Counted from the first letter of the stretch, positions 40,102 through 49,071 are shown. The stretch: DNA of 64,000 bases from Actinoplanes oblitus (GCF_030252345.1 NZ_CP126980.1:8813501-8877500), one strand, 5' to 3'. Notes: generated by a model not told the origin, from the letters alone. Numbers and translations are program-made.

Positions 40102-40878
40102 TTAAGGGTGATCAGCGTCGGTCACTGCGGCGCGCAACTGTGATCTCGTCAGGAACAGCGCCCCGGTCAGGTCGGCACCGCGCAGGTCGGCGCCGCGCAG
40201 GTCGGCACCGGTGAAGTCGGCCCGCCGCAGGTCGGCGTCGCGCAGGTCGGCGCCGATCAGCAGCGCGCCGCGGAAACTGGCGCCGCGCAGGTCGGCACCG
40301 CGGAGTCGGCGGCCGATCAGGTGCGCGCCGCTGTGGTCCGGGCGGCGTCCGCCGGCACCGGCCCGGGCCAGCTCACTGGCCCGGCGCAACAGGGGCACCA
40401 CCGATTTCCGGTACGCCTCGACGTCCAGCCCCCGCAGCGCCCCGGCGTCTCCCCCGGCCACCGCGTCGATCTCGTCCCGCGCCGCGCGCAGTTTCGGGTG
40501 CAGCCGCCGGGCCTCGTCCAGGGCCAGCGCCTCACCGAGCAGCCAGAGCAACTCGTGCAGCTGACGCATCACCGGCAGGGTGGCGAACATCGCACCGGCG
40601 ATCTCCGGGGTCCGCCGCCAGTCCCGCCCGCCGAACGTCTCCTGGGTGATCCGCTGCCCGGCCCCGAAGCAGTCGAAGACCACGCAGCCGCGGAACCCGC
40701 GCGCGGGCAGCTGCTCGTGGATCTGGCAGCGGAAGTCGTCGCCCAGGTTCCGGCAGGGCTGCCCGGCCGGCTTGTCGATGGCGAAATCCGACGACTTGGC
40801 GAAAGCGGGCGCCACGCAGCACAGGCCCGCGCACTGGGCGCAATCCGCTTCCAGCCGGACCGTTTCAGGCTTCTCCAT
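40102..40878 (-). CDS. CxxCxxxCC-motif and pentapeptide-repeat fusion protein
   Basis: 258 residues. The N-terminus has ADCAQCAGLCCVAP, a C-x2-C-x3-C-C motif as in YkgJ-type zinc/iron-binding proteins, with further cysteines to about residue 70. A helical middle follows, and the C-terminus (about 190-245) is a short pentapeptide-repeat helix: LRGADLRGASFRGA, ADLRDADLRRADF and so on. Pentapeptide solenoids mimic DNA or bind proteins. The role is unknown. ATG at 40,878 lacks a good ribosome-binding site. Confidence 0.78.
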   Translation of the reverse strand: MEKPETVRLEADCAQCAGLCCVAPAFAKSSDFAIDKPAGQPCRNLGDDFRCQIHEQLPARGFRGCVVFDCFGAGQRITQETFGGRDWRRTPEIAGAMFATLPVMRQLHELLWLLGEALALDEARRLHPKLRAARDEIDAVAGGDAGALRGLDVEAYRKSVVPLLRRASELARAGAGGRRPDHSGAHLIGRRLRGADLRGASFRGALLIGADLRDADLRRADFTGADLRGADLRGADLTGALFLTRSQLRAAVTDADHP

Positions 40879-41128
40879 AGGACCGCAAGTGTCCCGCACC
40901 GGGCCGCCGGCGAGAAATCGGACCCCCGGCGGAAAACCGTGCGACAGGGCCGGAAGGCACCCTCTCCATCCCGTAAAAACCGCCTCTGACCTGCGAGTAC
41001 TATCCAGCCGGACGACACCGCACCGGCGGGACGACCGATGATCATGAGGCCGGATCCCCGGGTGGCTCGAGCGTTCGCAGACGCCGGCGGGCCGGCCACC
41101 GCGGCTCCATGACGGAGGACCATTTTTC

Positions 41129-42364
41129 ATGCAGGGACGAATTCTCGGGCTGAGTAGCGCCTTCGGGGTGCTCACCACGGCGACGCTGCTGGCACCCGCG
41201 CCGGCGTTCGCCGCACCGGCGCCGACCTTCGACCGGATCGCGGTGGCCAACGGCTACGACGACCGGAACCCGACAACGCTCTCCGGCACCGCCCAGGCCG
41301 GCGACACGGTGACGCTCTACGAGGAGGCGTACCTCTTCGGCGCCGGTCACAGCGTGGCCGAGCTGGCCCAGCACCCGGCGAACGACTACAGCCGGCCGGA
41401 GACCGCGCCGAACGTGTGGCCGGCCCTGACCACCAAGGCGGACAGCACCGGGCACTGGACGCTGAAGCGGGCACTGGACTCCGGGCACATCATGATGGTC
41501 GGCACCGACGACGGGTACTCCAACCGGCGGTACGCCGCGGTCCGCGTGCAGGCGGACCTCACCGCGACAGCGACCGGCGCCAACACGGTCGCCTTCACGG
41601 TGAGCACCAACCCGGGTCAGCCCGGCCTGCCGGTGGCCGTCCAGCGCTACACCAGCGGCGGCTGGACCACTGTCGCCTCGGGCACTGTCGGCGAGAACCC
41701 GATCCAGTACTCCGGCGAGGCCACCGGCCAGCCGGGCGGCACCCCCACCTACCGGGCCTGGGTCAGCCGCAACGGCACCGAGTGGGCCGACCCGGACAAC
41801 TTCGTGATCGCCAACTACTCGGCGAACGTCACGGTGACAGTGCCCGGCACGGCCGGCTCCGCGCCGGCGCCGGCCGCTGCCAACCCGGTGCCGAACCCCG
41901 CCTGGAGCGACCCGGACGGCGGATCGACGCCGGCCACCCCGACGCCGAGCGAGCCGGCGCCCGCCAAGCCCACGCCGGCGCCGGCCACCCCGGCTGTCGG
42001 CTCGGTCCAGTTCACCCGGATCCAGTACAACGCCCCGGGCCGGGACAAGCGGACCAACGCCAGCATCGTCGGCGAGTACTTCCGGCTGACCAACAAGACC
42101 ACCAAGACGGTCACGCTGACCGGCTGGACGGTCCGCGACCGGGCCGGCAACACCTACCAGTTCGGCACCTACGCGCTGGGCGCCGGCAAGAGCGTGGTGG
42201 TCCGCACCGGCAAGGGCGGGAACAGCACGTACACGCGGTACTGGGGCAAGACGTACCACGTGTGGAACAACTCCGGGGACAGCGCGACGCTGCGTACCGG
42301 CAGCGGCAAGACGATCGACTACTGCACGTGGCGTTCGGCCGGCAAGGGTTACACGACCTGCTGA
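41129..42364 (+). CDS. Secreted lamin-tail-domain protein
   Basis: 411 residues. A Sec signal (to AFA about residue 28) is followed by two Ig-like parts (residues about 30-250), a Pro/Ala/Thr linker (about 250-295) and a C-terminal lamin-tail domain (about 297-411) with GEYFRLTNKTTKTVTLTGW, VRDRAGNTYQF and YHVWNNSGDSATL. Lamin-tail domains in actinobacteria are often found on exported proteins and nucleases; no catalytic domain is seen here. GGAGG lies ten bases before ATG. Confidence 0.85.
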   Translation: MQGRILGLSSAFGVLTTATLLAPAPAFAAPAPTFDRIAVANGYDDRNPTTLSGTAQAGDTVTLYEEAYLFGAGHSVAELAQHPANDYSRPETAPNVWPALTTKADSTGHWTLKRALDSGHIMMVGTDDGYSNRRYAAVRVQADLTATATGANTVAFTVSTNPGQPGLPVAVQRYTSGGWTTVASGTVGENPIQYSGEATGQPGGTPTYRAWVSRNGTEWADPDNFVIANYSANVTVTVPGTAGSAPAPAAANPVPNPAWSDPDGGSTPATPTPSEPAPAKPTPAPATPAVGSVQFTRIQYNAPGRDKRTNASIVGEYFRLTNKTTKTVTLTGWTVRDRAGNTYQFGTYALGAGKSVVVRTGKGGNSTYTRYWGKTYHVWNNSGDSATLRTGSGKTIDYCTWRSAGKGYTTC

Positions 42365-42404
42365 TCACTGGGCGGTGGGCGCTCCGGGCGTACCGGAAAA
42401 GCGC

Positions 42405-43706
42405 TCACCGCTCGCCGGAGCGGCCCGGCACCTGCCGGATCACCCGCACCCCGGTCCGCGGCCGGGTCGACGGCGCGGCGGCCCGCGCCTCCCGGGCGGG
42501 CGCCGCGCCCGGAACCGGCGCCGCCTCCCCGGCCGGCGCCGCGTCCCGGGCCGACGCGGCGCGCAAGTCGGCGAAGGCCTGCCGCAGGCCGGCCCGCATC
42601 CGCGCGGCCAGCGGCTTCTCGACCAGCCGGTAGACCAGCCAGGCCAGGCCCAGCGTCAGCAGCATCGCGCCGGGCACCAGCACCGCGGCGGGCAGCCGGG
42701 TGGCCTCGTAGGTGTGCCTGATGACCGTGTACCCGATCCGCTGGTGCAGCAGGTAGAACGGGTAGGTGAGGGCGCCGGCGGTGGTCAGCCAGGCCCAGCG
42801 GATCCGGTCGGTCCAGCCCAGCGCGATCGCCAGCAGCGCGGCGTAGGCCGCCGTGATGATCACCGGACCGGGCCAGGTCGGCACCGGGAAACCCGGGTTC
42901 ACGTCGCTCACCCGGCCGATCACGTGCTGGAGGCTGATCAGCCAGGCCATCCCGACGATGCCGAACAGCAGCGGCGACCTGCCGAACCGGTGGATCAGGA
43001 ACGCGGCCACCCCGGCGATGAAGTACGGCGCGTAGCCCGGGATGGCGAGCACCTCGATCGCCTTGCTGCCGAGCATCGGGCTGATCACCGCGACGGTCAT
43101 CCAGGCCGCGCAGAACAGCACCACCCGCCGGTAGGTGAGCCCGAACGCGGCCAGCGCGGCGAACAGCAGGTAGAACCGCAGCTCCACGAAGAGCGTCCAG
43201 TAGACGGTGTCGACCGAGCCGATCCCCATCGGCTCCTGCAGCATGGTCAGGTTGGCCGCGATCTGGAGCAGGCCGGGCGACCCGGTGACCGGGACGCCGC
43301 CGGTGATCGGCGCGATGGTGACGACCGCCGCGGTGATCAGCAGGCAGACCCAGTAGGCCGGGTAGAGCCGGCTCACCCGCGAGGTGAAGAAGTCGCCCAG
43401 GCTGCGGTTCCAGCTGCTCATGCAGATGACGAACCCGCTGATCAGGAAGAACAGCTCGACACCGAGGAAACCGTAGATGGTGACGTGGGACACGTGCGGC
43501 AGGAAGTGCTCCGGCTGGCGGTGCCCGTCGATCCGCCACGAGACGGTCAGGTGGTAGGCCGCGACGGCGAGCGCGGCGACCAGCCGGAGCGCGTCGAGGG
43601 TGGCGAGCCGCACCGGCCGCCGGGTGCCCGACGCCGGAACCACCAGCGCCGTCTTCTGGGTTGTCGGCCCGGTTCGCACCCGTGGGGCCAGGGTCTCGTT
43701 CGTCAT
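42405..43706 (-). CDS. Membrane acyltransferase 3 family protein (OafA/YrhL-like)
   Basis: 433 residues, about ten membrane helices. It contains LDALRLVAALAVAAYHLTVSW with the active-site His (YH) and GFLGVELFFLISGFVI, the acyltransferase-3 signatures. It probably acetylates a cell-surface glycan. The last 60 residues are Ala/Pro/Arg-rich and cytosolic. The specific acceptor is unknown. Confidence 0.9.
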   Translation of the reverse strand: MTNETLAPRVRTGPTTQKTALVVPASGTRRPVRLATLDALRLVAALAVAAYHLTVSWRIDGHRQPEHFLPHVSHVTIYGFLGVELFFLISGFVICMSSWNRSLGDFFTSRVSRLYPAYWVCLLITAAVVTIAPITGGVPVTGSPGLLQIAANLTMLQEPMGIGSVDTVYWTLFVELRFYLLFAALAAFGLTYRRVVLFCAAWMTVAVISPMLGSKAIEVLAIPGYAPYFIAGVAAFLIHRFGRSPLLFGIVGMAWLISLQHVIGRVSDVNPGFPVPTWPGPVIITAAYAALLAIALGWTDRIRWAWLTTAGALTYPFYLLHQRIGYTVIRHTYEATRLPAAVLVPGAMLLTLGLAWLVYRLVEKPLAARMRAGLRQAFADLRAASARDAAPAGEAAPVPGAAPAREARAAAPSTRPRTGVRVIRQVPGRSGER

Positions 43707-43844
43707 CGGTGCGCAGGATAGCCGTTCCGGTCAATATCAAATAACCGCATCGATTCCAAGGGCATCAATTCTTACGGTACGGGCGGCCACGTCCCGTTTA
43801 AGATCCACGCCGGATGTGCCGTCACCAACCGTGAGGAGTGACCG

Positions 43845-44633
43845 ATGGACCCCCGGCCACTGCCCGTGCGCTACAGCCGGCGCGAGGCGCTCCGGCACAG
43901 CGCCGCCCACCCGCGCGGCCTGCCGCCCGGCGCCCGCCGTCCGGACCCCGGGGCCGCCCCGGACCCGGCCACCGTCCCGGTGATCCTGGTGCACGGCACC
44001 AACGGCCGGTCCGCCGCCGACTGGTTCACCCTCGCCCCGCTGCTCGCCAACCAGGGCCGCACCGTCTACCCCTTCGACTGGCGCCGGACCCGCCCGGACG
44101 AGACCGCCAGCGCCACCCACCGCCACGCCCTGGAGCTGGCCGCTTTCATCTCCTCGACCGGCGCCTCCCGGGTCGACGTGGTCGGCCACTCCTGGGGTGC
44201 GGTGCTCGCCCACTACCTGGTCCGCTGCCTGCCCACCGAGCCCGCGGCCCACGCCGTCCGGTCGGTGGTCGGACTGGCCCCGACCTACGGCGGCACCACT
44301 CTGCACGGGTTGTTCCGCCGCCCGCACCGGCTGCCGGCGAGACTGCGGCACTGGCTGGACGCGAAGATCCCCACCTGGCGCGAGCAGCTGCCGGGCTCGC
44401 CGGTGCTCCGCGCGATCGAGGCCGCCCCGCCGGCCCCGGCCACCCGTTTCACCACCATCGTCACCCGGTACGACCAGCTGGTGACCCCGTACACCGCCTC
44501 GCTGACCGCCCTGCCCGCGGCCACCCCCGTCGTGCTGCAGCGGCACGCCCCGCGAGCCGTGGTCGGCCACCTCGGCATCCTGCACCACCCGGTCGCCCTG
44601 ACCCAGGTGGTGCGGGCGCTCACCGTGGCCTGA
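43845..44633 (+). CDS. Alpha/beta-hydrolase lipase/esterase (class 2 lipase-like)
   Basis: 262 residues. It has PVILVHGTNGRSAADWFTL near the N-terminus (oxyanion loop HGTN), the nucleophile elbow VDVVGHSWGAVLAHYLVR (Ser near residue 112), and a possible catalytic His in VVGHLGILHHP. No signal peptide is apparent, although lipases of this class are often secreted. GAGGAG precedes ATG at 43,845. It is convergent with the copper oxidase gene; the stop codons are adjacent. Confidence 0.82.
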   Translation: MDPRPLPVRYSRREALRHSAAHPRGLPPGARRPDPGAAPDPATVPVILVHGTNGRSAADWFTLAPLLANQGRTVYPFDWRRTRPDETASATHRHALELAAFISSTGASRVDVVGHSWGAVLAHYLVRCLPTEPAAHAVRSVVGLAPTYGGTTLHGLFRRPHRLPARLRHWLDAKIPTWREQLPGSPVLRAIEAAPPAPATRFTTIVTRYDQLVTPYTASLTALPAATPVVLQRHAPRAVVGHLGILHHPVALTQVVRALTVA

Positions 44634-46841
44634 TCACCAGGTCCACTTCTGCAACGCGTTGCCGTTGCAGGTGTTCAGCTGAAGGGCGGCGTTGTTCGCG
44701 GTGGACGCCGCGGCCAGGCACATGGTGCTCCCGCCGATCGGCCGGATGGTGCCGTCGGTGCCGAACCGCCAGGTCTGCGCCACCGTGTTGTTGCACCGGT
44801 AGGCCCAGATCTTCTGGCCGTCGACGAAATGCCGGGACGGCACGTCCAGGCAGTTGCCGAGGACCCGCAGCGAGTTGTCGTTCGGCAACCGGACCAGCGC
44901 CTGCGCCTTGGTGCCGTTGCAGTTGTAGATCTGCAGGTAGGTGCCGGACGCGGTGTTGGAGGTCGGCACGTCCACACAGCGCGCGGCGCTGGTGTTCTTG
45001 ACCGGGGTCAGCACCGGGTTCGGGCCCTTCGCCACCTGCACCATCCTCGCGACCGAAGGGACACCGTTCGCGAGCACGAAGAGCATGTAGTAGCCGGGCG
45101 GCGCGACGCCGCCGTTCGGCGGGCCGGTGACGGTCAGCGTGGTGCCGGCGACCGAGAACTTCAGCGGGATGTATCGCTGCCCCTGGTCGATGCTGTGCGT
45201 CACATCGCCGAGCCCGACCAGGGCGACCTTCGTGATGCTCGACGCCTGCGCCGAGGTGATCGTGAAGTTCGTGTTGATCGCGACGCCGGTCGGCGCCGTG
45301 CCGATCACCGGGCGGGCCGCGAGGTCACCGCTGCCGTCCGTCTTGAACAGGTACGGCGGGGTGAAGTACTCGACGTTCTTCTCCAGGTAGCCGGTCGTCA
45401 TGCAGATGGCGCAGATCCCGCCGCCACCGGTCATCACCCGGCCGTCGGGCAGCAGGATGGCCGTCGAGTGGTACTGCCGGATGCGGCTCGCGCCGGCCAG
45501 CTCGGTCCACTGCCCGGTCGCCGGGTTCCACAACTCGGCCGCCGTGGTGGCGTGGTTCAGGTCGACGAGGGTGGACGGTGCCGAGGTGGCCATCCCGCCG
45601 GTGGCCAGCACCGAGCCGTCGGCGAGCAGCGTCGCGTTGAGCTGACGGCGACCGGTGGGCAGCGACGCCGTGGTGGTGACCACCGGGCTCAACCCGGTGG
45701 TGCTGTTCAGCGTCACGGCGGTCTTGGTCGGGACGTTCGCGGTGCCGCCCTCGGTGACGTTGCCGCCGCCGACCACGAGCGTCTTGCCGACGTCGTAGGT
45801 GGCGAAGCTGCCGTACTCCCGGGCGACGGCGTCCCGGGTGCTGGTCGCGGTGATCACCCCGTTGCCGGCGGTGGCGATCGTGTAGCCGGTCGCGTACGGA
45901 CCGAAGAGCCCGAGCTGGGCGTCCGGGCGGGAGCCCAGGAACGGGTAGATCCGCGCGCTGTACTTGGTGAAGCCGGTGAGCGAGCGGAGCGCCCCGTTGG
46001 CCTGGTAGACCTCGGCGGTCGTCGGACCACCGCCGATGATGACCTCCTCACCGTTGGCGGTCTCCGCCACCGCCGGGTACCAGCGGGCGCCGGCCATGTC
46101 GTTGCCCTGGGTCCAGGTCTCGGTCCGCCAGTCGAAGACGTGGGTGTGCACGGTGCCGTCCAGCTTGTTGCTGGCGTTCCCGCCGGCCACCAGGATGTTG
46201 CCGTTGGCCAGGTGGGCGAACCCGGCGCAGAAGATGTTGGAGCCCTGCACGTCGACCCGCTTGTAGGTGTCGTCGGCCGGGTTCCACACCATCGCCCGGG
46301 TGAAGCTGTGATCCGGGTACGACTCGGCCGCGTTGTCGCCTACCGAGTCCCAGATCAGCACCTTGCCGTTCGGCAGCATCGCCTGGAAGACCGGGACGAC
46401 CGGCGTGTCCACGACGGAGCCCCAGGCGCCCGACCGGCCGGGATCCGCCACCACGTTGGCCCGGGTGCGTGCCACGCCCGGGCGCACGCCGGTCTGCTTC
46501 TGGATCCGGTTCGCGGCCGCCGCCGTCTGCTTCTCGATCTCCGACATCGGCGTCCCGACCAGGTCCTCAGCCATATGCTCGTCCCGATCGTCCCGCCCTT
46601 CGGCATGCGCGTGTCCCCCACCACGCCCCGCCGCCGCCAGCCCTTGGCCCGCCGCCGGCACCTGCTCCGCCGCCAGCCTTTGGCCCGCCGCCGAGACGTG
46701 CCCCACCGCCGGAGTGCCGGCCTTGTTCGCCGGCACGGACCCACTGGCCGCGGAGGCCGGGTCGACCGCGGAGGCGCCGAACCCGAAGAGGAGAAGCGCG
46801 GACAGTGCCCCAGAAGCGATGTAACCACTACGCGTACGCAT
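44634..46841 (-). CDS. Secreted copper radical oxidase (galactose/glyoxal oxidase-like, kelch) with ricin-type lectin
   Basis: 735 residues. A signal peptide precedes an Ala/Gly-rich segment, a seven-bladed kelch domain, a DUF1929 domain and a C-terminal ricin lectin (about 612-735). Radical copper site residues are all present: Cys205 in SNIFCAGFAHL (crosslinked), Tyr255 in ARWYPAVAE, Tyr457/His458 in IRQYHSTAILLPDG, and His549 in VTHSIDQGQRYIPL. The stacking Trp of galactose oxidase (IGGSW) is IGGGP here. It oxidises an alcohol or aldehyde to give hydrogen peroxide; GlxA relatives act on glycans at the hyphal tip. Confidence 0.92.
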   Translation of the reverse strand: MRTRSGYIASGALSALLLFGFGASAVDPASAASGSVPANKAGTPAVGHVSAAGQRLAAEQVPAAGQGLAAAGRGGGHAHAEGRDDRDEHMAEDLVGTPMSEIEKQTAAAANRIQKQTGVRPGVARTRANVVADPGRSGAWGSVVDTPVVPVFQAMLPNGKVLIWDSVGDNAAESYPDHSFTRAMVWNPADDTYKRVDVQGSNIFCAGFAHLANGNILVAGGNASNKLDGTVHTHVFDWRTETWTQGNDMAGARWYPAVAETANGEEVIIGGGPTTAEVYQANGALRSLTGFTKYSARIYPFLGSRPDAQLGLFGPYATGYTIATAGNGVITATSTRDAVAREYGSFATYDVGKTLVVGGGNVTEGGTANVPTKTAVTLNSTTGLSPVVTTTASLPTGRRQLNATLLADGSVLATGGMATSAPSTLVDLNHATTAAELWNPATGQWTELAGASRIRQYHSTAILLPDGRVMTGGGGICAICMTTGYLEKNVEYFTPPYLFKTDGSGDLAARPVIGTAPTGVAINTNFTITSAQASSITKVALVGLGDVTHSIDQGQRYIPLKFSVAGTTLTVTGPPNGGVAPPGYYMLFVLANGVPSVARMVQVAKGPNPVLTPVKNTSAARCVDVPTSNTASGTYLQIYNCNGTKAQALVRLPNDNSLRVLGNCLDVPSRHFVDGQKIWAYRCNNTVAQTWRFGTDGTIRPIGGSTMCLAAASTANNAALQLNTCNGNALQKWTW

Positions 46842-47323
46842 GCCGAAGTCCTTTCGCCGAATTAGGACAGCGGCTGCCGCCTGCGGCGCATCGGCACCAT
46901 TTCGCTATAAATCAAGCCGCCAGACATCCCGCCATATCGGGATTTCCCGCATGGCACCTGCCGAGCCGCGACCGCACCGGTCGCCACGCTCGGACGAGCC
47001 TGACTAGCTCCGAAAAGGCTTACCGCATCGTCGCTCCTGGACTCCCCCGCCTCCTGTGGCCAGTGCGGTCACCCTAATACTTACTAAGGCGCCCTTCAAT
47101 GCCTGCCACCCTCCCGGCACCCTCAAGTCGGGTAATAGGCACAAACAAAACGCCTCTGTCGGTAACGAAAAAGTAACGCCCCAAGAATCACAACAAAAGA
47201 TCCACTCCGGCCCACCCCCAAAAAAACGCAGCCCGAACTTGATCCACCACTAACGACAACGAACCCAGGAAAGTCGGCGCGACCCGCCCCCGCAGTCCTC
47301 ACCGCAACCAGGAGCGGGTGTCA
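46842..47323. other. Intergenic region upstream of copper oxidase gene, no gene seen
   Basis: I find no conserved frame, RNA gene or repeat. It is more AT-rich than the surrounding DNA (for example aaaacgcctctgtcggtaac), consistent with promoters for the copper oxidase gene and a genomic border near the tRNA scar. Confidence 0.5.
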
Positions 47324-47510
47324 AGCAACCCGCCAGTTACGGCCCACCGCCACCACACGTGGGGTCCGGGAGTAACCCGCCAGTTGCGAACCACCGCCAC
47401 CACACGTGGGGTTCGGGGGTAACCCGCCGGTTGCGGCCCACCGCCACCACACGTGAGGTTCGGGGGTAACCCGCCGGTTGCGGGCCTCCGCCCCCACCGG
47501 AACGTGGGGT
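47324..47510. repeat. 47-bp tandem repeat array (about 4 copies)
   Basis: cacgtggggt-type units occur at 47,356, 47,403 and 47,450, exactly 47 bp apart, with a partial copy upstream from about 47,324. Each holds gggtaacccgcc and ccaccgccaccacac. It lies just outside the tRNA scar. Unrelated in sequence to the 62/63-bp arrays. Confidence 0.8.
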
Positions 47511-47543
47511 TTCCGGGGCTCGGCCCCGGAGCAGATATGCGAA

Positions 47544-47584
47544 GAGGGGCCCCGGTCCGCGCATTCCGCGGACAGGGACCCCTC
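47544..47584 (-). terminator. Terminator-like hairpin behind the tRNA fragment
   Basis: Arms of 18 bases, GAGGGGCCCCGGTCCGCG against CGCGGACAGGGACCCCTC, pair with two mismatches and a five-base loop. It would have closed the original tRNA transcript on the minus strand. Confidence 0.6.
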
Positions 47585-47591
47585 GCCACTC

Positions 47592-47635
47592 GTAGCGGGG
47601 ACAGGATTTGAACCTGCGACCTCTGGGTTATGAGC
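47592..47635 (-). tRNA. 3' half of an initiator tRNA(fMet) gene (truncated; att site)
   Basis: On the minus strand this 44-base sequence runs from the anticodon loop (CTCATAACCC, CAU anticodon) through the variable loop AGGTC and T arm (GCAGGTTCAAATCCTGT) to the acceptor end CCCCGCTAC. It matches bacterial initiator tRNA. Beyond the anticodon loop the sequence changes to CCGGCCAG and no 5' acceptor or D arm follows, so this is a scar, not a working gene. No CCA is encoded. It marks an integrase attachment site. Confidence 0.88.
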
Positions 47636-47763
47636 TGGCCGGCACCCGTCCCACTGGTCTCATGACGGCTCATGGGTGCACCCCTGGCTCGCGTAACGGC
47701 TGAAAGTCGTCCCAACCGTGCCACCCAAGTCTCAGCAGCTTCGGTGTGTTTCTACTGCCGCCG

Positions 47764-47839
47764 TACTGCCCCCAAGAGAATCGCCGGGCGGCCTGCTGAC
47801 GACTCTACTGCCATCCGTACTGCCATCCGTACTGCCATC
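47764..47839. promoter_or_regulatory. Repeated TACTGCC sites, possible integrase arm sites
   Basis: TACTGCC occurs at 47,764, 47,806, 47,818 and 47,830. The last three are a 12-bp tandem (TACTGCCATCCG). They start about 130 bp inside the presumed att core, the place for arm-type integrase sites. Alternatively they are a small minisatellite. Confidence 0.4.
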
Positions 47840-47943
47840 AGGATCGCCCCTGACGTGCAGAAACACGCACTACCGCTTCCGCGCCCGACCTGGCGCGGAT
47901 GCCAATGCCCGGCCGGGTTGTGCCTACATTCCTGGAGGGCTCC

Positions 47944-48729
47944 TTGAACACCAGCATCCCGCCGCAGTCTCGCAGCCACCGGTTCTTCAACTGGGTCGAG
48001 CGCGCCGCGTTGTTCGTCATCCTCGCCGCCGTCGCCTTCCTTGCCGGCAAGGTGGCGTTCGGGCGCGTCGTGGACTGGACGATGGCCAACAGCCCGGACG
48101 CCACCCCTCGCTACGCCGGCTGGACGAACGGCGTGATCAGCGAGCTACTGCCGATCGGTGTCCTGCTGTTCATCCGGCACCAGAAGCGGCACGGCAGGAC
48201 CCCGGGCGCTCTCGCCTGGTCGGCACTCGTCGGCGCCGTCCTCTTCTCGCTGATCGCCCAACTCGCACAGGCGGTGCCAAGCGTCGGCGGCTGGATCGTC
48301 GCGGCCCTACCGTCCGTGGCGTTCGCGGTACTGGGCAAGCTGGTCGTCTCGATGCGGCCGGAACAGCAGCCGAACGAGTCACCAGAGGCCCGGATCAAGG
48401 CCAGCGTCGTAAGCGATCGACCGACCGAGACGCCAGCATGCAGCGGGCTGGAGGAGATCCCGGCGCCTCAGCCGGAGTTGACATCAGCGCCCGAGCTGGC
48501 GCACGAGCCAGAGCCCGCCACTTCGCCAGAGCCGCAACCGGAAGCGCAAGCTGAGCCGACGCCAAGGAATCCGCGCCAGCATCGGGTACATCCCCGCTCG
48601 CTGACAAGCCGAGCAGCCGTTGAGAAGGCAGCGAAGGAGCTGGGCTCGATGGCGAGCACGACCGCGGTTGCCGCCCGCGCCAAGGTCAGCGAGAGCACGG
48701 CCCGGCGGTACATGCCGAAGGCGGCGTAG
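47944..48729 (+). CDS. DUF2637-type membrane protein with C-terminal HTH-like segment
   Basis: 261 residues. Four membrane helices lie within residues about 15-140 (ALFVILAAVAFLAGKVAFG, then SELLPIGVLLFIRHQKR, then LVGAVLFSLIAQLAQAVP and WIVAALPSVAFAVLGKLVV). An acidic Glu/Pro linker follows, and a final 50-residue basic segment (AAVEKAAKELGSMASTTAVA, then KVSESTARRYMP) is HTH-like. This layout is that of DUF2637 (Spd-type) proteins on actinomycete conjugative elements and phages. TTG at 47,944 is chosen because GGAGGG lies four bases upstream; ATG at 47,899 is the other option. Confidence 0.75.
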   Translation: MNTSIPPQSRSHRFFNWVERAALFVILAAVAFLAGKVAFGRVVDWTMANSPDATPRYAGWTNGVISELLPIGVLLFIRHQKRHGRTPGALAWSALVGAVLFSLIAQLAQAVPSVGGWIVAALPSVAFAVLGKLVVSMRPEQQPNESPEARIKASVVSDRPTETPACSGLEEIPAPQPELTSAPELAHEPEPATSPEPQPEAQAEPTPRNPRQHRVHPRSLTSRAAVEKAAKELGSMASTTAVAARAKVSESTARRYMPKAA

Positions 48730-48736
48730 CCGACGC

Positions 48737-48931
48737 CTAGTCGGACTCTGGCCGGTGGGTCTTCTGCCAGGCTGCAACATCGTCGGCGAGCCAGACGCGC
48801 CCTTGCGCGAGTTCGGCCAACGGTTTCGGGAAGCCGGGCTTTCTGGTGATTTGGTCTACGCGCTGGCGGCTGATGCCGCCGAGGCGGACGCGGATCTCGT
48901 GGGTGCCGACCAGCATTACAACCATACCCAT
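48737..48931 (-). CDS. AlpA/excisionase-like small HTH protein
   Basis: 64 residues with a MerR-like winged helix: RLGGISRQRVDQITRKPGFPKP, then GRVWLADDVAAWQKTHRPE. Such proteins are excisionases or AlpA-type activators of integrase on mobile elements. It lies near the element's left end, on the minus strand. Start taken at ATG 48,931. Confidence 0.8.
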   Translation of the reverse strand: MGMVVMLVGTHEIRVRLGGISRQRVDQITRKPGFPKPLAELAQGRVWLADDVAAWQKTHRPESD

Positions 48932-49071
48932 GACTATAGGCGTTAGACATCTAGCGCCTCAACTAGATGACCCTGTGCCGTCGCCGGATCCAGCGACTCT
49001 GCCGGTCGCGTCGTGACCGCCGCTGGCGCCGGAGCCGATAGGGTCTGGCGTGGCCAACAGAAGGAGAAGCA

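Noticed and set aside
44197..44484. Overlapping frames inside the lipase gene
   Set aside because: Third-position GC bias belongs to the lipase frame; the alternatives are Arg/Pro-rich shadows.
47592..47680. Complete tRNA gene
   Set aside because: Only the anticodon loop to the 3' acceptor strand is present; no matching 5' acceptor strand or D arm exists within 100 bases.
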